A program made the translations under genes and the position numbers. Shown in pieces: positions 25,844 through 34,773 of a stretch of 64,000 bases of DNA. Numbering within the stretch: the stretch's first letter is position 1; every line of letters starts with the position of its first letter. The stretch is from Bog-532 sp963830385 (GTDB lineage: Bacteria > Actinomycetota > Actinomycetes > Streptosporangiales > Streptosporangiaceae), in the NCBI GenBank assembly GCA_963830385.1, contig CAWHMD010000005.1:1798001-1862000 (forward strand). Reading direction: 5' to 3'. Below the pieces are notes generated by a model. It searched no databases. It was not told where the DNA came from and worked only from the letters and a program-made list of their open reading frames with translations.

Positions 25844-28585
25844 TCACCCTGTGTTCTGCAGGCCGGCGGCGACCCCATTGACGGTCAGGAGGAGCAGCCG
25901 CTCCAGGTGCTCGCGCTCGGCCGGGTCGTCGGCGGCCGGCCCGCGCAGGGCGGCCAGCGCCCGCAGCTGGAGGTGCGACAGCGCGTCCACGTAGGGGTCG
26001 CGCAGCGCCACCGCGCGGGACAGCACCGGCCGGTCGGCCAGCAGGCGGTCGTGCTCGGTGACGGCCAGCACCAGCCGCCGGGTCAGGTCGTACTCGGCCA
26101 GCACGCGGGCGGACAGGTCGTCCCGGCCGCCCAGGGCCAGGTAGCGCTCGGCGATCCGGCGGTCGGTCTTGGCCAGGCTCATCTCGGCGTTCTCGAGCAG
26201 CACGCTGAACAGCGGCCACTCCTGGTAGGCGTGGCGCAGCTCGGCCAGGCCGGGGCCGTCTGCGACCCGGCCCGGGCCGGTCCGGTCCCCGCCGACGGCG
26301 GCGGCCAGGCCGCTGCCCAGGCCGAACCAGCCGGGCAGGTTGACGCGGGTCTGCGACCACGCGAACACCCAGGGGATGGCGCGCAGGTCATCCAGGCTGA
26401 CCTGGGACAGGCCGCGGCGGGCAGGCCGGGAGCCGATCCGGAGGCCGCCGATCTCCCCGAGCGGGCTGATGCGGGCGAACCAGTCGGCGAAACCCACGCT
26501 CTCGACCAGGCCGCGGAACGCCTGCCGGGCCGCCTCGTCGATCAGGTCGGCCAGCGGCCGGAACCGGACCGCGACCTCGCTCACGCCGTCGGTCCGGCCC
26601 GGTGAGGAGGCCAGCAGCACGGCCGAGGTGACCTGCTCCAGGTGCCGCCGGGCGATGGCCGCCTGGCCGTAGCGGGCGAAGATGACCTCGCCCTGCTCGG
26701 TGACCTTGAACCGGTCCGCCACCGAGCCGGGGGCCTGGGCCAGCACCGCCCGGCCGGTCGGGCCGCCGCCGCGGCCGAGCGCGCCGCCGCGGCCGTGGAA
26801 CATGGTCAGCCGGATGTCGCTGGCCTGCGCCCAGGCCGCCATCGCGGCCTGGGCGTCGAACAGCCGCAGGGTCGCGCTGGCCGGGCCGAGCTCCTTGGCC
26901 GAGTCGGAGTAGCCGAGCATGGCCTCGAGCTGACGGCCGGTGGCCGCCAGCCGCTCGGCGACCGGGGGCAGCGCCAGCATCTCGGTCAGCACCTGGACCG
27001 AGTTGGCCAGGTCTTCGCCGGTCTCGAACAGCGGGATCACGTCCAGCACCGGCGCGTTGCCGTCGGGCAGAGCCAGCTCGGCCAGCTCGTAGACGGCGGC
27101 GATGTCGGCGGCCGACCGGGTGAAGCTCACGATGTAGCGGCGGCAGGCCTCGACGCCGAACCGCCGCTGGATCCAGGCGATCACCCGCAGAGTCGCCAGC
27201 ACCTCTTCGGTCTGCTCGGACAGCTGTCCCCCGGCCCTGGCCTCGGCCAGCGCCCGCGCGTGGACCGCGCTGTGCTGGCGGACCTCCAGCTCGGCCAGGT
27301 GGAAGCCGAACGTCTCGGCCTGCCAGATCAGGTGCTGCAGCTCCCCGTAGGCCTGCTGGCGGGCGCCGGTGGCGGCCAGCGAATCCTGGACGAGCCGCAG
27401 GTCGGCCAGGAATTCCTCCGGGCCGCCGTAGGCCAGGTCGGCGTGGCGGCCCCGGGTCGCATCAAGCCGCGCGGCCGCGTAGAGCAGGTAGGTCCGGTAC
27501 GGCTCCTGGGGCGAGCGGGCGGTGATCTCCCCGATCAGCTCGGGGTGGGCGGCGCTGGCCACGTCGAGCGCCCGGCGCAGGGCCGGCGAGGCCTGGGTGC
27601 CGGGCTCGGACAAGGTGAGCGAGCGGCCGATCCGGTCGGTGGCCCGTTCCAGCGCCAACAGCACGTGCTCGGCCTGGATGGTGGCCGCCTCCCGGGTGAC
27701 CCGGGAGGTGACGAACGGGTTCCCGTCCCGGTCCGCCCCCACCCAGCTGCCGAACTGCAGAAAGGCCGGGACCCGGGTGGGCGTGGCGCCGCTGTCCGGG
27801 CCGGAGACCGCGTGGTCCATCGACCGGTACAGGGCCGGCACCGCCCGGAACAGGGTCTCGTCGAACGCGGTCATGACCGTGCGGACCTCGTCGATCGGGT
27901 CCATCGCATTGACCCGCAGCTGGGAGGTGCGCCACAGCACGTCGATCTGTTCGTGCAGCTCACGCCGGGTCTCGGCCTGGTCGGTGGCCGCGGCCCGCGG
28001 GTCGTCGAGCGCGTCGACCAGCAGGGCGATCCGGCGCAGGGAGGCGACCACGGCCCGGCGCCGGGCCTCGGTCGGGTGCGCGGTGAACACCGGGTGCACG
28101 CGCAGGCCGGCCAGCAGCGCCTCCAGCCGCTCCTCACCCTGCTCGGCCCGGATCTCCGGGATGGTCGCGGCCAGCGACTCCTCCAGCGGGCGCTCCTCGG
28201 TGTCCCCCTCGCGCAGGGCCCGGATCCGCTGTTGCTCCTCGGCCTGGTTGGCCAGGTGGAAGTAGACGGTGAAGGCGCGGGCGACCTGTTCGGCGCGGTC
28301 CAGCGGCCAGGCGGCCACCATCGCCGCGATGTCGTCGAGCGACACCGACTCGGGATGGCGGCGCGCCTCGATCACCGCGTGCCGGAGTTGTTCTACGTCG
28401 TCCAGGAGGTCCTGGCCACCGGCGTCCCGGAGCACTTCGCCCAGCAGGCTGCCCAGCAGCCGGACGTCGCGCCGCATCGGGCCCGGCATCTGGTGCCGAT
28501 CAAAGTCGCGGCTGATGGGGCCGGGATCGGCTTGGTCGGCTGGCTGGTTGCGCTCTGGGTCTCTTTCGGCTGACGCTGTGCTCAC
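25844..28585 (-). CDS. ppc: Phosphoenolpyruvate carboxylase
   Basis: 913 aa, normal family length. Catalytic His in VFTAHPTEARRR, the FHGRGGALGRGGGP loop, Arg-rich RAIPWVFAWSQTRVNLPGW, and the conserved C-terminus ending QNTG. It carboxylates PEP to oxaloacetate to refill the TCA cycle. GTG 28585 is the start; the divergent acyl-CoA carboxylase gene starts 50 bp away, so the two share a promoter region. Confidence 0.97.
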   Translation of the reverse strand: MSTASAERDPERNQPADQADPGPISRDFDRHQMPGPMRRDVRLLGSLLGEVLRDAGGQDLLDDVEQLRHAVIEARRHPESVSLDDIAAMVAAWPLDRAEQVARAFTVYFHLANQAEEQQRIRALREGDTEERPLEESLAATIPEIRAEQGEERLEALLAGLRVHPVFTAHPTEARRRAVVASLRRIALLVDALDDPRAAATDQAETRRELHEQIDVLWRTSQLRVNAMDPIDEVRTVMTAFDETLFRAVPALYRSMDHAVSGPDSGATPTRVPAFLQFGSWVGADRDGNPFVTSRVTREAATIQAEHVLLALERATDRIGRSLTLSEPGTQASPALRRALDVASAAHPELIGEITARSPQEPYRTYLLYAAARLDATRGRHADLAYGGPEEFLADLRLVQDSLAATGARQQAYGELQHLIWQAETFGFHLAELEVRQHSAVHARALAEARAGGQLSEQTEEVLATLRVIAWIQRRFGVEACRRYIVSFTRSAADIAAVYELAELALPDGNAPVLDVIPLFETGEDLANSVQVLTEMLALPPVAERLAATGRQLEAMLGYSDSAKELGPASATLRLFDAQAAMAAWAQASDIRLTMFHGRGGALGRGGGPTGRAVLAQAPGSVADRFKVTEQGEVIFARYGQAAIARRHLEQVTSAVLLASSPGRTDGVSEVAVRFRPLADLIDEAARQAFRGLVESVGFADWFARISPLGEIGGLRIGSRPARRGLSQVSLDDLRAIPWVFAWSQTRVNLPGWFGLGSGLAAAVGGDRTGPGRVADGPGLAELRHAYQEWPLFSVLLENAEMSLAKTDRRIAERYLALGGRDDLSARVLAEYDLTRRLVLAVTEHDRLLADRPVLSRAVALRDPYVDALSHLQLRALAALRGPAADDPAEREHLERLLLLTVNGVAAGLQNTG

Positions 28586-28635
28586 GCGGCCAGCGTAGCG
28601 AAGGGGTCTGGACCAGCCTCGCTACGCTTACCCCC

Positions 28636-30255
28636 ATGACCAGTGACGCCGCTGACGCCCCCGCCACCCCGGATGCCGCCGACCTGCACACCACCGCCGG
28701 GAAACTGGCTGACCTGGACCGGCGGCGGGAGGAGGCGGTGCACGCCGGCTCCGACCAGGCGGTCGAGAAACAGCACAGCCGGGGCAAGCTGACCGCCCGG
28801 GAGCGGATCGAGCGGCTGCTGGACCCGGGGTCGTTCGTGGAGTTGGACCAGTTCGCCCGGCACCGGGCCACCGACTTCGGCATCGGGGCCAACCGGCCGT
28901 ACGGGGACGGCGTCATCACCGGGCACGGCACCATCGACGGCCGCCAGGTGTGCGTGTTCAGCCAGGACTTCACGGTGTTCGGCGGGTCGCTGGGTGAGGT
29001 CTACGGCACCAAGATCGTGAAGGTCATGGACCACGCGCTCAAGGTCGGCTGCCCGATCATCGGCATCAACGACGGCGGCGGCGCGCGAATCCAGGAGGGC
29101 GTGGTCGCGCTGGGGCTGTTCGCGGAGATCTTCTACCGCAACACGATCGCCTCCGGCGTGATCCCGCAGATCTCGCTGATCATGGGGCCGGCCGCGGGCG
29201 GCGCGGTCTACTCCCCCGCGATCACCGACTTCACGTTGATGGTGGACGGCACCTCGCACATGTTCATCACCGGCCCCGACGTGATCAAGACGGTGACTGG
29301 CGAGGAAGTCACGTTCGAGGAGCTGGGCGGGGCGCACGCGCACGCGGTCAAGTCCGGGGTCGCCCACTACCAGGCCCGCGACGAGGACGACTGCTTCGAC
29401 TACGCCCGTGAGCTGCTGTCCTACCTGCCATCCAACAACCTGGAAGAGCCGCCGGTGGTGGACGCGCCCGCCGATCCGGTCGCGGCCGAAGAGACCACCA
29501 GCACCGACCTGGAGCTGGACACGCTGATCCCGGACTCGCCCAACCAGCCCTACGACATGCACACGGTCATCGCGGGCGTGCTCGACGACGGCGAGTTCCT
29601 CGAGGTGCACGCCGGCTTCGCGCCCAACATCATCGTGGGGTTCGGCCGGGTGGCGGGCGCCTCGGTGGGGGTGGTGGCCAACCAGCCCATGCACTTCGCC
29701 GGCGCCCTGGACATCAACGCCTCGGACAAGGCCGCCCGGTTCGTCCGCACCTGCGACGCCTTCTCGGTCCCGGTCGTGACGTTCGTCGACGTGCCCGGTT
29801 TCCTGCCCGGCACCGACCAGGAGTGGAACGGCATCATCAGGCACGGCGCCAAGCTGATCTACGCCTACTCCGAGGCGACCGTGCCCAAGGTCACGCTGAT
29901 CACCCGCAAGGCCTACGGCGGAGCCTACGACGTCATGGGCTCCAAGCACCTGGGCGGTGACATCAACCTGGCCTGGCCGACCGCGCAGATCGCGGTGATG
30001 GGCGCCCAGGGCGCGGTGAACATCCTCTACCGCCGCGAGCTGGCCACCGCCGACGACACCGACGAGGTGCGCGCCCGCCGGGTCACCGAGTACGAGGACA
30101 CCCTGGCCAACCCCTACATCGCGGCCGAACGCGGCTACCTGGACGCGGTCATCCGCCCGTCCGAGACCCGGGCCGAGATCACCCGGGCGCTGCGGGCGCT
30201 GCGGACCAAGCGCCAGACGCTGCCGCCCAAGAAGCACGGCAACATCCCGCTGTAA
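28636..30255 (+). CDS. Acyl-CoA (propionyl/acetyl-CoA) carboxylase beta subunit
   Basis: 539 aa carboxyltransferase: LTARERIERLLDPGSFVEL, GGSLGEVYGTKIVKVMDHA, the two oxyanion-hole loops INDGGGARIQEG and PGFLPGTDQEWNGIIRHGAK, and RKAYGGAYDVMGSK. It transfers carboxyl from biotin to acetyl- or propionyl-CoA for fatty-acid precursor supply (AccD5/PccB type). The small epsilon subunit that often follows directly is not here but at 41.0 kb. birA lies at 15.6 kb on the same stretch. Confidence 0.95.
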   Translation: MTSDAADAPATPDAADLHTTAGKLADLDRRREEAVHAGSDQAVEKQHSRGKLTARERIERLLDPGSFVELDQFARHRATDFGIGANRPYGDGVITGHGTIDGRQVCVFSQDFTVFGGSLGEVYGTKIVKVMDHALKVGCPIIGINDGGGARIQEGVVALGLFAEIFYRNTIASGVIPQISLIMGPAAGGAVYSPAITDFTLMVDGTSHMFITGPDVIKTVTGEEVTFEELGGAHAHAVKSGVAHYQARDEDDCFDYARELLSYLPSNNLEEPPVVDAPADPVAAEETTSTDLELDTLIPDSPNQPYDMHTVIAGVLDDGEFLEVHAGFAPNIIVGFGRVAGASVGVVANQPMHFAGALDINASDKAARFVRTCDAFSVPVVTFVDVPGFLPGTDQEWNGIIRHGAKLIYAYSEATVPKVTLITRKAYGGAYDVMGSKHLGGDINLAWPTAQIAVMGAQGAVNILYRRELATADDTDEVRARRVTEYEDTLANPYIAAERGYLDAVIRPSETRAEITRALRALRTKRQTLPPKKHGNIPL

Positions 30256-30259
30256 CGAG

Positions 30260-30298
30260 GCCGGGCCAGCCCGGCGATATCCCTGTCGCTGTTTTTTT
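30260..30298 (+). terminator. Terminator after the carboxylase gene
   Basis: A 7-bp stem GCCGGGC/GCCCGGC just after the stop is followed by a shorter GCGA/TCGC pairing and a run of seven T at 30292-30298, an unusually clear U-tract for this genome. Confidence 0.6.
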
Positions 30299-30800
30299 AC
30301 CGGTCGAGGGTGGCGGCGACGAGGGCAAAAGTAGTAGAAAACATATAAGTACCAATCCGCTCCGGACCCTGGCGGCTGGTTACAGCGCATTCCCGGGGAA
30401 GGCCGCACTGGCCATGGAGGAGCGGATATGAGCGAGCCGGATGTCCGGCCCAGCTGCCGTCCGCTTCCGGGCCTTCCCACCATTCCGCCCCGGCACGACC
30501 GGGGCTGCCGCCGCGCGCTCGCCACGCCGGCGCACTGTGCCCGGGAACCGTCAAGGTACCCGGTGGGGGGACCGGTGGGGGGACCTGCCTGCCGCGCGCA
30601 CCGGGGGCTGATCGACGCGCGCGGCAGGCAGGGAAGAAGGCGCGGGTAAGCGTGCGGCCTGACCAGATCGCGGTTCCGGACGCGCTGCCGCTGGCCCTGA
30701 ACCGTTCCGGCCGGTGCAGCGACTCCGCCACCACGACGGCGTCCGGGTCGGCGCTTTCTCCCCTACTCCGCCGCAGGCGGGAATCTTCTTCAGGCTCGGC
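30299..30800. other. Gap with a 16-bp inverted repeat and one weak ORF
   Basis: The gap lies between convergent genes. Arms CCTGCCTGCCGCGCGC (30584-30599) and their exact complement (30617-30632) enclose 17 nt and could end transcription from the right-hand gene. A 73-codon frame (30428-30649, +) has a good GGAGGA ribosome site before ATGAGCGAGCCG, but its Pro/Arg-rich product matches nothing I know and it runs through the repeat. A GGTGGGGGGACC unit is also directly repeated just before the left arm. Confidence 0.45.
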
Positions 30801-31637
30801 TCAGGCGAACTGCTGCTGGCCGAGGACCGACAGCAGCTCCAGCTTCTCGTAGCCCTCGGTGTGCGGTGGGGCGGTGAGCACCAGCAGCAGCTGGGACTGG
30901 TCTTCGGTGAACAGGGCCTGGCAGTCGAGCTCGATCGGTCCCAGTTCGGGGTGCACGAGGATCTTGTGGTCGGCGAAGCGCTGGGCGACCTCGTGGCGGT
31001 CCCAGAGCGCGGCGAACTCGGGGCTGGCCTTCTGCAGCGCCCGTACCAGTTCAGCGGCGGCCGAGCGGGGACCCAGGGTGCCGTAGGCGGCGCGCAGGTT
31101 GGCGACCTGGGCGCGGCTCTGGCGGGGGCGGTCGTCCTCGGGGTAGATGAGCCGCTCGGCCGGCTCGGTGAACCAGCGGTAGATCTCGCTGCGGGCCAGA
31201 CCGGTGTGACCGGACCGGTCGCCGAACAGCGCGACCGCCATCCGGTTCTGGACCAGCGTCTCGCCCAGGTTCGACAAGATCATCGCCGGGGTGTCGTCCA
31301 GCCGGTCGAGCACCCGCAGCAGCGCGGGCGCGACGTGGCTGGCGGCGGTGGCGGTGGCCGGCGGGTTGTGGCCGGCCACCCGGAACAGGTAATCGCGCTC
31401 GTCGCGGGTCAGCCGCAGCGCCCGGGCCAGCGACGCCAGCATCTGGCCGCTGGGCTGCGGGCCGCGCTGCTGCTCCAGCCGGGTGTAGTAATCGGTCGAC
31501 ATCAGGGCCAGCGCCGCGACCTCTTCGCGACGCAGGCCGGGGGCCCGGCGGCGGACGCCCGCGGGCAGCCCGACGTCGGCCGGCTGCAGGGCCTCACGGC
31601 GGTGCCGGAGGAAACCGGCCAGGGCTGCGCGATCCAT
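30801..31637 (-). CDS. XRE-family regulator with MmyB-like ligand domain
   Basis: 278 aa. N-terminal Cro/CI HTH (LRREEVAALALMSTDYYTRLEQQRG) and a C-terminal MmyB-like domain (PAMILSNLGETLVQNRMAVALFGD ... VHPELGPIELDCQALF) related to PAS domains. In actinomycetes this family usually sits divergent from the short-chain dehydrogenase it controls, exactly as here. The inducer is probably a small hydrophobic compound (inference). Confidence 0.88.
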   Translation of the reverse strand: MDRAALAGFLRHRREALQPADVGLPAGVRRRAPGLRREEVAALALMSTDYYTRLEQQRGPQPSGQMLASLARALRLTRDERDYLFRVAGHNPPATATAASHVAPALLRVLDRLDDTPAMILSNLGETLVQNRMAVALFGDRSGHTGLARSEIYRWFTEPAERLIYPEDDRPRQSRAQVANLRAAYGTLGPRSAAAELVRALQKASPEFAALWDRHEVAQRFADHKILVHPELGPIELDCQALFTEDQSQLLLVLTAPPHTEGYEKLELLSVLGQQQFA

Positions 31638-31737
31638 GTCTCCATTATCGGCCCACGTCAGCGTGCCAACCAGGGATCGTCAGTCCCCCGATAAGCGGTC
31701 TCTGCCCCGGGCGCCGCGGCCCGCCGAGACTGCAGAC

Positions 31738-32502
31738 ATGGACATCTCCGGTAACACCATCTTCATCCCCGGCTCCACCAGCGGCATCGGCCTCGCGCTG
31801 GCGCTGGCGCTGCAGGCCCGGGGCAACACCGTCATCATCGGCGGCCGCCGCACCGACCTGCTGAAGCAGATCACCGCCGAGCACCCCGGCCTGGACTCCG
31901 TGGTCATCGACACCACCGACCCCGCCAGCATCGCGGCCGCGGCCAAGCAGGTACTCGACCGGCACCCGGACCTGAACGTGCTGATCCCGATGGCCGGCAT
32001 CATGCGGGTGGAGGACTGGCACCAGGCCGACGGCTTCCTGGCGTCGGCCGAATCGGTGATCACCAGCAACCTGCTCGGCCCGATCCGGCTGATCGCCGCG
32101 TTCATCGACCACCTCGAGGCGCAGAAGGCCGCCACGATCGTCACCGTGTCCTCCGGCCTGGCGTTCACCCCGCTCGGGGCGACCCCCAGCTACTGCGCCG
32201 CCAAGGCCGCAATCCACATGCTCAGCGAGTCGATCCGGCTGCAGTACGCCGGCACCAGCGTCCAGATCGTCGAGCTCGAGCCGCCGTCGGTGCGCACCGG
32301 GCTGCTGCCGGGCCAGGAGACCAACGAGCTGGCGATGCCACTGGACGAGTTCATCAGCGAGGCCGTGAGCCTGCTGGAGACCGAGCCGGACGCCAAGGAG
32401 ATCCAGGTCGAGCGGGTGAAGTTCCTGCGCTACGGCGAAGCCCGCGGCGACTACGACCAGGTGGTCGCGACGCTCAACGCCTCCGACCCACACGGGAAGT
32501 AG
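31738..32502 (+). CDS. SDR family oxidoreductase (DltE-like)
   Basis: 254 aa from ATG 31738. Cofactor motif IFIPGSTSGIGLALALALQ, PMAGI in place of NNAG, active Ser in TVSSGLAF and the YCAAK motif. The GGRR after the second strand suggests NADPH. It resembles the DltE-like subgroup whose substrates are unknown. It heads a three-gene plus-strand operon (SDR, SDR, tautomerase) divergent from the XRE regulator. Confidence 0.85.
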   Translation: MDISGNTIFIPGSTSGIGLALALALQARGNTVIIGGRRTDLLKQITAEHPGLDSVVIDTTDPASIAAAAKQVLDRHPDLNVLIPMAGIMRVEDWHQADGFLASAESVITSNLLGPIRLIAAFIDHLEAQKAATIVTVSSGLAFTPLGATPSYCAAKAAIHMLSESIRLQYAGTSVQIVELEPPSVRTGLLPGQETNELAMPLDEFISEAVSLLETEPDAKEIQVERVKFLRYGEARGDYDQVVATLNASDPHGK

Positions 32503-32510
32503 GAACAGCC

Positions 32511-33413
32511 ATGGCTGAGGGCAAGGTCATCGTCATCACCGGGGCCTCCAGCGGCTTCGGCAACCTGGCCGCCGGGGCTCTGGCCCGGGCCGGGCACACC
32601 GTGTACGCCGGCATGCGCGCCACCGCCGGCCGCAACGCCGCCGCCGTGGCCGAGCTGGCCGAGCTGGCCAAGGCCGAGAACATCGACGTCCGCGGCATCG
32701 AGATGGACGTCCAGGACCAGGCCTCGGTGGACACGGCGGTCGCCACGATCGCCGGGGAACAGGGCCGGATCGACGTCGTGGTGCACAACGCCGGCCACAT
32801 GGTACTCGGGCCAGCCGAGGCGTTCACGCCCGAGCAGCTGGCCGAGCTGTACGACGTGAACGTGCTCAGCACCCAACGGATCAACCGGGCCGTGCTGCCG
32901 GTCCTGCGGCGGCAGGGGTCCGGGTTGCTGGTGTGGGTGGGCAGTTCCAGCACCCGCGGCGGACACCCGCCGTTCCTGGCGCCGTATTTCGCGGCCAAGG
33001 CCGGCATGGACGCACTGGCCGAGAGCTACGCGGCCGAGCTGATCAAGTTCGGCGTCGAGACCGTCATCGTCGTGCCGGGCGCCTACACCAGCGGCACCAA
33101 CCACTTCGCGCACGCGGGCCAGCCCGCCGACGCGGACCGGTCCGCCGACTACGACGCCAACTACGGGCGGCTCCGGGAAGGTATGGCTGCCAGCCTGGCG
33201 GCGATCTTCCCCGCCGGTCACGACGCCGGGGAGGTGGCCGGCGAGATCGTGCGGGTGGTCGGCCTGCCCGCCGGCCAGCGGCCGTTCCGGACCCACATCG
33301 ACCCGAGCCGCGACGGCAGCGAGGTCGTCTCGGCGGTCTATGACCGGATCCGGACGGAGTTCTATCACCGGGTCGGGATCGCCGAACTGCTGCCGGCGCA
33401 TGCCAGTCTCTGA
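32511..33413 (+). CDS. SDR family oxidoreductase
   Basis: 300 aa, starting eight bases after the upstream SDR. Motifs: VIVITGASSGFGNLAAGALA, HNAGH, the Ser-containing VWVGSSSTRGG and YFAAKAGMDALAESYAAEL. The extended C-terminus (FRTHIDPSRDGSEVVSAVYDRIR) is like SDRs acting on larger carbonyl substrates. Probably works with the upstream SDR and downstream tautomerase on the same compound (inference from operon). Confidence 0.87.
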   Translation: MAEGKVIVITGASSGFGNLAAGALARAGHTVYAGMRATAGRNAAAVAELAELAKAENIDVRGIEMDVQDQASVDTAVATIAGEQGRIDVVVHNAGHMVLGPAEAFTPEQLAELYDVNVLSTQRINRAVLPVLRRQGSGLLVWVGSSSTRGGHPPFLAPYFAAKAGMDALAESYAAELIKFGVETVIVVPGAYTSGTNHFAHAGQPADADRSADYDANYGRLREGMAASLAAIFPAGHDAGEVAGEIVRVVGLPAGQRPFRTHIDPSRDGSEVVSAVYDRIRTEFYHRVGIAELLPAHASL

Positions 33414-33445
33414 CCTTTTCCGATTTTTATTGAAGGAGAAAAGCC

Positions 33446-33697
33446 ATGCCGTTCGCCAACTTCAAAGTGCCTGCGGGCACGCTGACCAGCGAGCAGAAGG
33501 AACAGATCGTCCACCGGACCACTGACCTGTACGCCGAGATCTACGGCGAACGGGCCCGGGCCAACACGATGGTGCTGGTAGAGGAGGTCGCCGATGGGGG
33601 CTGGGGCATCGGCGATCACGTGCTCACCCTGGCCCAGTTGCAGGAGGGCGGCGGCGGGCAGGACTTACGATCGGCGGGTGGCGGCCGAGATGCCTGA
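33446..33697 (+). CDS. 4-oxalocrotonate tautomerase family protein
   Basis: 83 aa. After Met removal the N-terminal residue is Pro (MPFANFKVPAG), the catalytic base of tautomerases, followed by LTSEQKEQIVHRTTDLYAEIYGE and MVLVEEVADGGWGIGD. It may move double bonds in a dienol/ketone made by the neighbouring SDRs. ATG 33446 follows AAGGAGAAAAG. The last dozen residues are Gly-rich and overlap the next gene. Confidence 0.85.
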   Translation: MPFANFKVPAGTLTSEQKEQIVHRTTDLYAEIYGERARANTMVLVEEVADGGWGIGDHVLTLAQLQEGGGGQDLRSAGGGRDA

Positions 33698-34571
33698 CTG
33701 GCCTGAGGTCCGCGCGCTGGTCGCGCGGGAGCTGGGTGAGCGGGTCACCGGCGGGCGCCCGCTGACTCCGGCGCGGCCGTCGATGACGTGGGCGGCTGCT
33801 GTCGCCGGGGCCGGGGCGATCGTGGTCAAGGTGAGGGCGGCGGACGAGGGCCGCACGGCCGGGAAGGCGCGGTGGGCGGCGGCGCAGCTGCCGGTGCTGG
33901 CGGGCCGCGGGTACCCCGTTCCGGTGATCTCGTGGCACGGCCCGATCAGTACCGATTGGCACGTGACCGTGCAGAGCCGGCTGCCCGGCCGTCCACTCCG
34001 GGCCCTGGACGGGCGGCTGGCCGACGCGGTCGTGCGGCTGGTCGAATTGCAGGCCGGCGCCGGGGTCGCGGCCGGGGACCGCGACTTCACCGGCTACGTG
34101 GCCAACGTGCTGTTCGACGACTGGGACGAGGTGTGGGCCGATGCTCCCCGGGCCTGCCCGGCGGCCGGACCGTTGTGCACCCGGCTGCGACGCTGGCTTG
34201 AGCCGGCGTGGGGGCTGCGGCTGCCGCCCACCGACTACGCCCACAACGACCTGAACCGGTCGAACATCCTGACCGACGGGACCGCGATCACCGGGGTGGT
34301 CGACTGGGACGAGTTCGGCCTCGGCAGCCGCGCGCTCGACCTGGTCGCGCTGGCCGTCGATTGTCAGCGCGACGGTGACGAGGTCACGGCCGGCCGCCTG
34401 CTGGCCCGGGCAGGCCGGGTGGCGGGCAGCGACGGGCTGCGCTGCCTGGTCAGTTACCGGGCGATCGCGCTGCTCGCCCATTCCGCCCGGTACGGGCAGG
34501 CCTACGGCGACGGCCTGGCCGAGGCCGAGTGCGCGGCCATCACCTCCATCCTCGAGCGGCTGCCGACGTAG
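33690..34571 (+). CDS. Aminoglycoside phosphotransferase family protein
   Basis: 293 aa. Kinase-like fold with the catalytic loop YAHNDLNRSNIL and the metal-binding DWDEFGLGSRALDL. The APH family phosphorylates aminoglycosides, homoserine, choline or other small hydroxyl compounds; nothing here identifies the substrate, and a resistance role should not be assumed. GTG 33678 is an alternative start. The gene overlaps the tautomerase by a few codons. Confidence 0.8.
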   Translation: MPDWPEVRALVARELGERVTGGRPLTPARPSMTWAAAVAGAGAIVVKVRAADEGRTAGKARWAAAQLPVLAGRGYPVPVISWHGPISTDWHVTVQSRLPGRPLRALDGRLADAVVRLVELQAGAGVAAGDRDFTGYVANVLFDDWDEVWADAPRACPAAGPLCTRLRRWLEPAWGLRLPPTDYAHNDLNRSNILTDGTAITGVVDWDEFGLGSRALDLVALAVDCQRDGDEVTAGRLLARAGRVAGSDGLRCLVSYRAIALLAHSARYGQAYGDGLAEAECAAITSILERLPT

Positions 34572-34773
34572 TTGGAGGCGTGGGCACGGCGAGCAGGCGG
34601 ACGAATTAGCGCTGCCGGGGATCGGGCCGTCGCGGGCGGATGTGGAGCAACGACGCGACCGTGAAGTGCCCGCTGGCTGACCTGATCGAGGCCGAGGATG
34701 CCGCACCGGAGCACGCCCTGCGTCTCGGCCTCATAGCGCTGGGCGCGCTCGCGGACCTGGCGCGAACCGATGC

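Noticed and set aside
26642..28573. 643-codon plus-strand frame opposite ppc
   Set aside because: Ppc is complete with all catalytic motifs; the opposite frame has no recognisable domain and is a GC-bias shadow.
28582..30525. 647-codon minus-strand frame opposite the carboxylase beta gene
   Set aside because: The beta subunit is intact on the plus strand and explains the region.
30428..30649. Candidate second carboxylase epsilon subunit after the beta gene
   Set aside because: Position is right but the sequence lacks the RGDPTAEE- and WADK-like motifs; the true epsilon gene is at 41030.
33690..34571. Aminoglycoside resistance gene
   Set aside because: Only the general kinase fold motifs are visible; the family includes many metabolic kinases, so resistance is not claimed.
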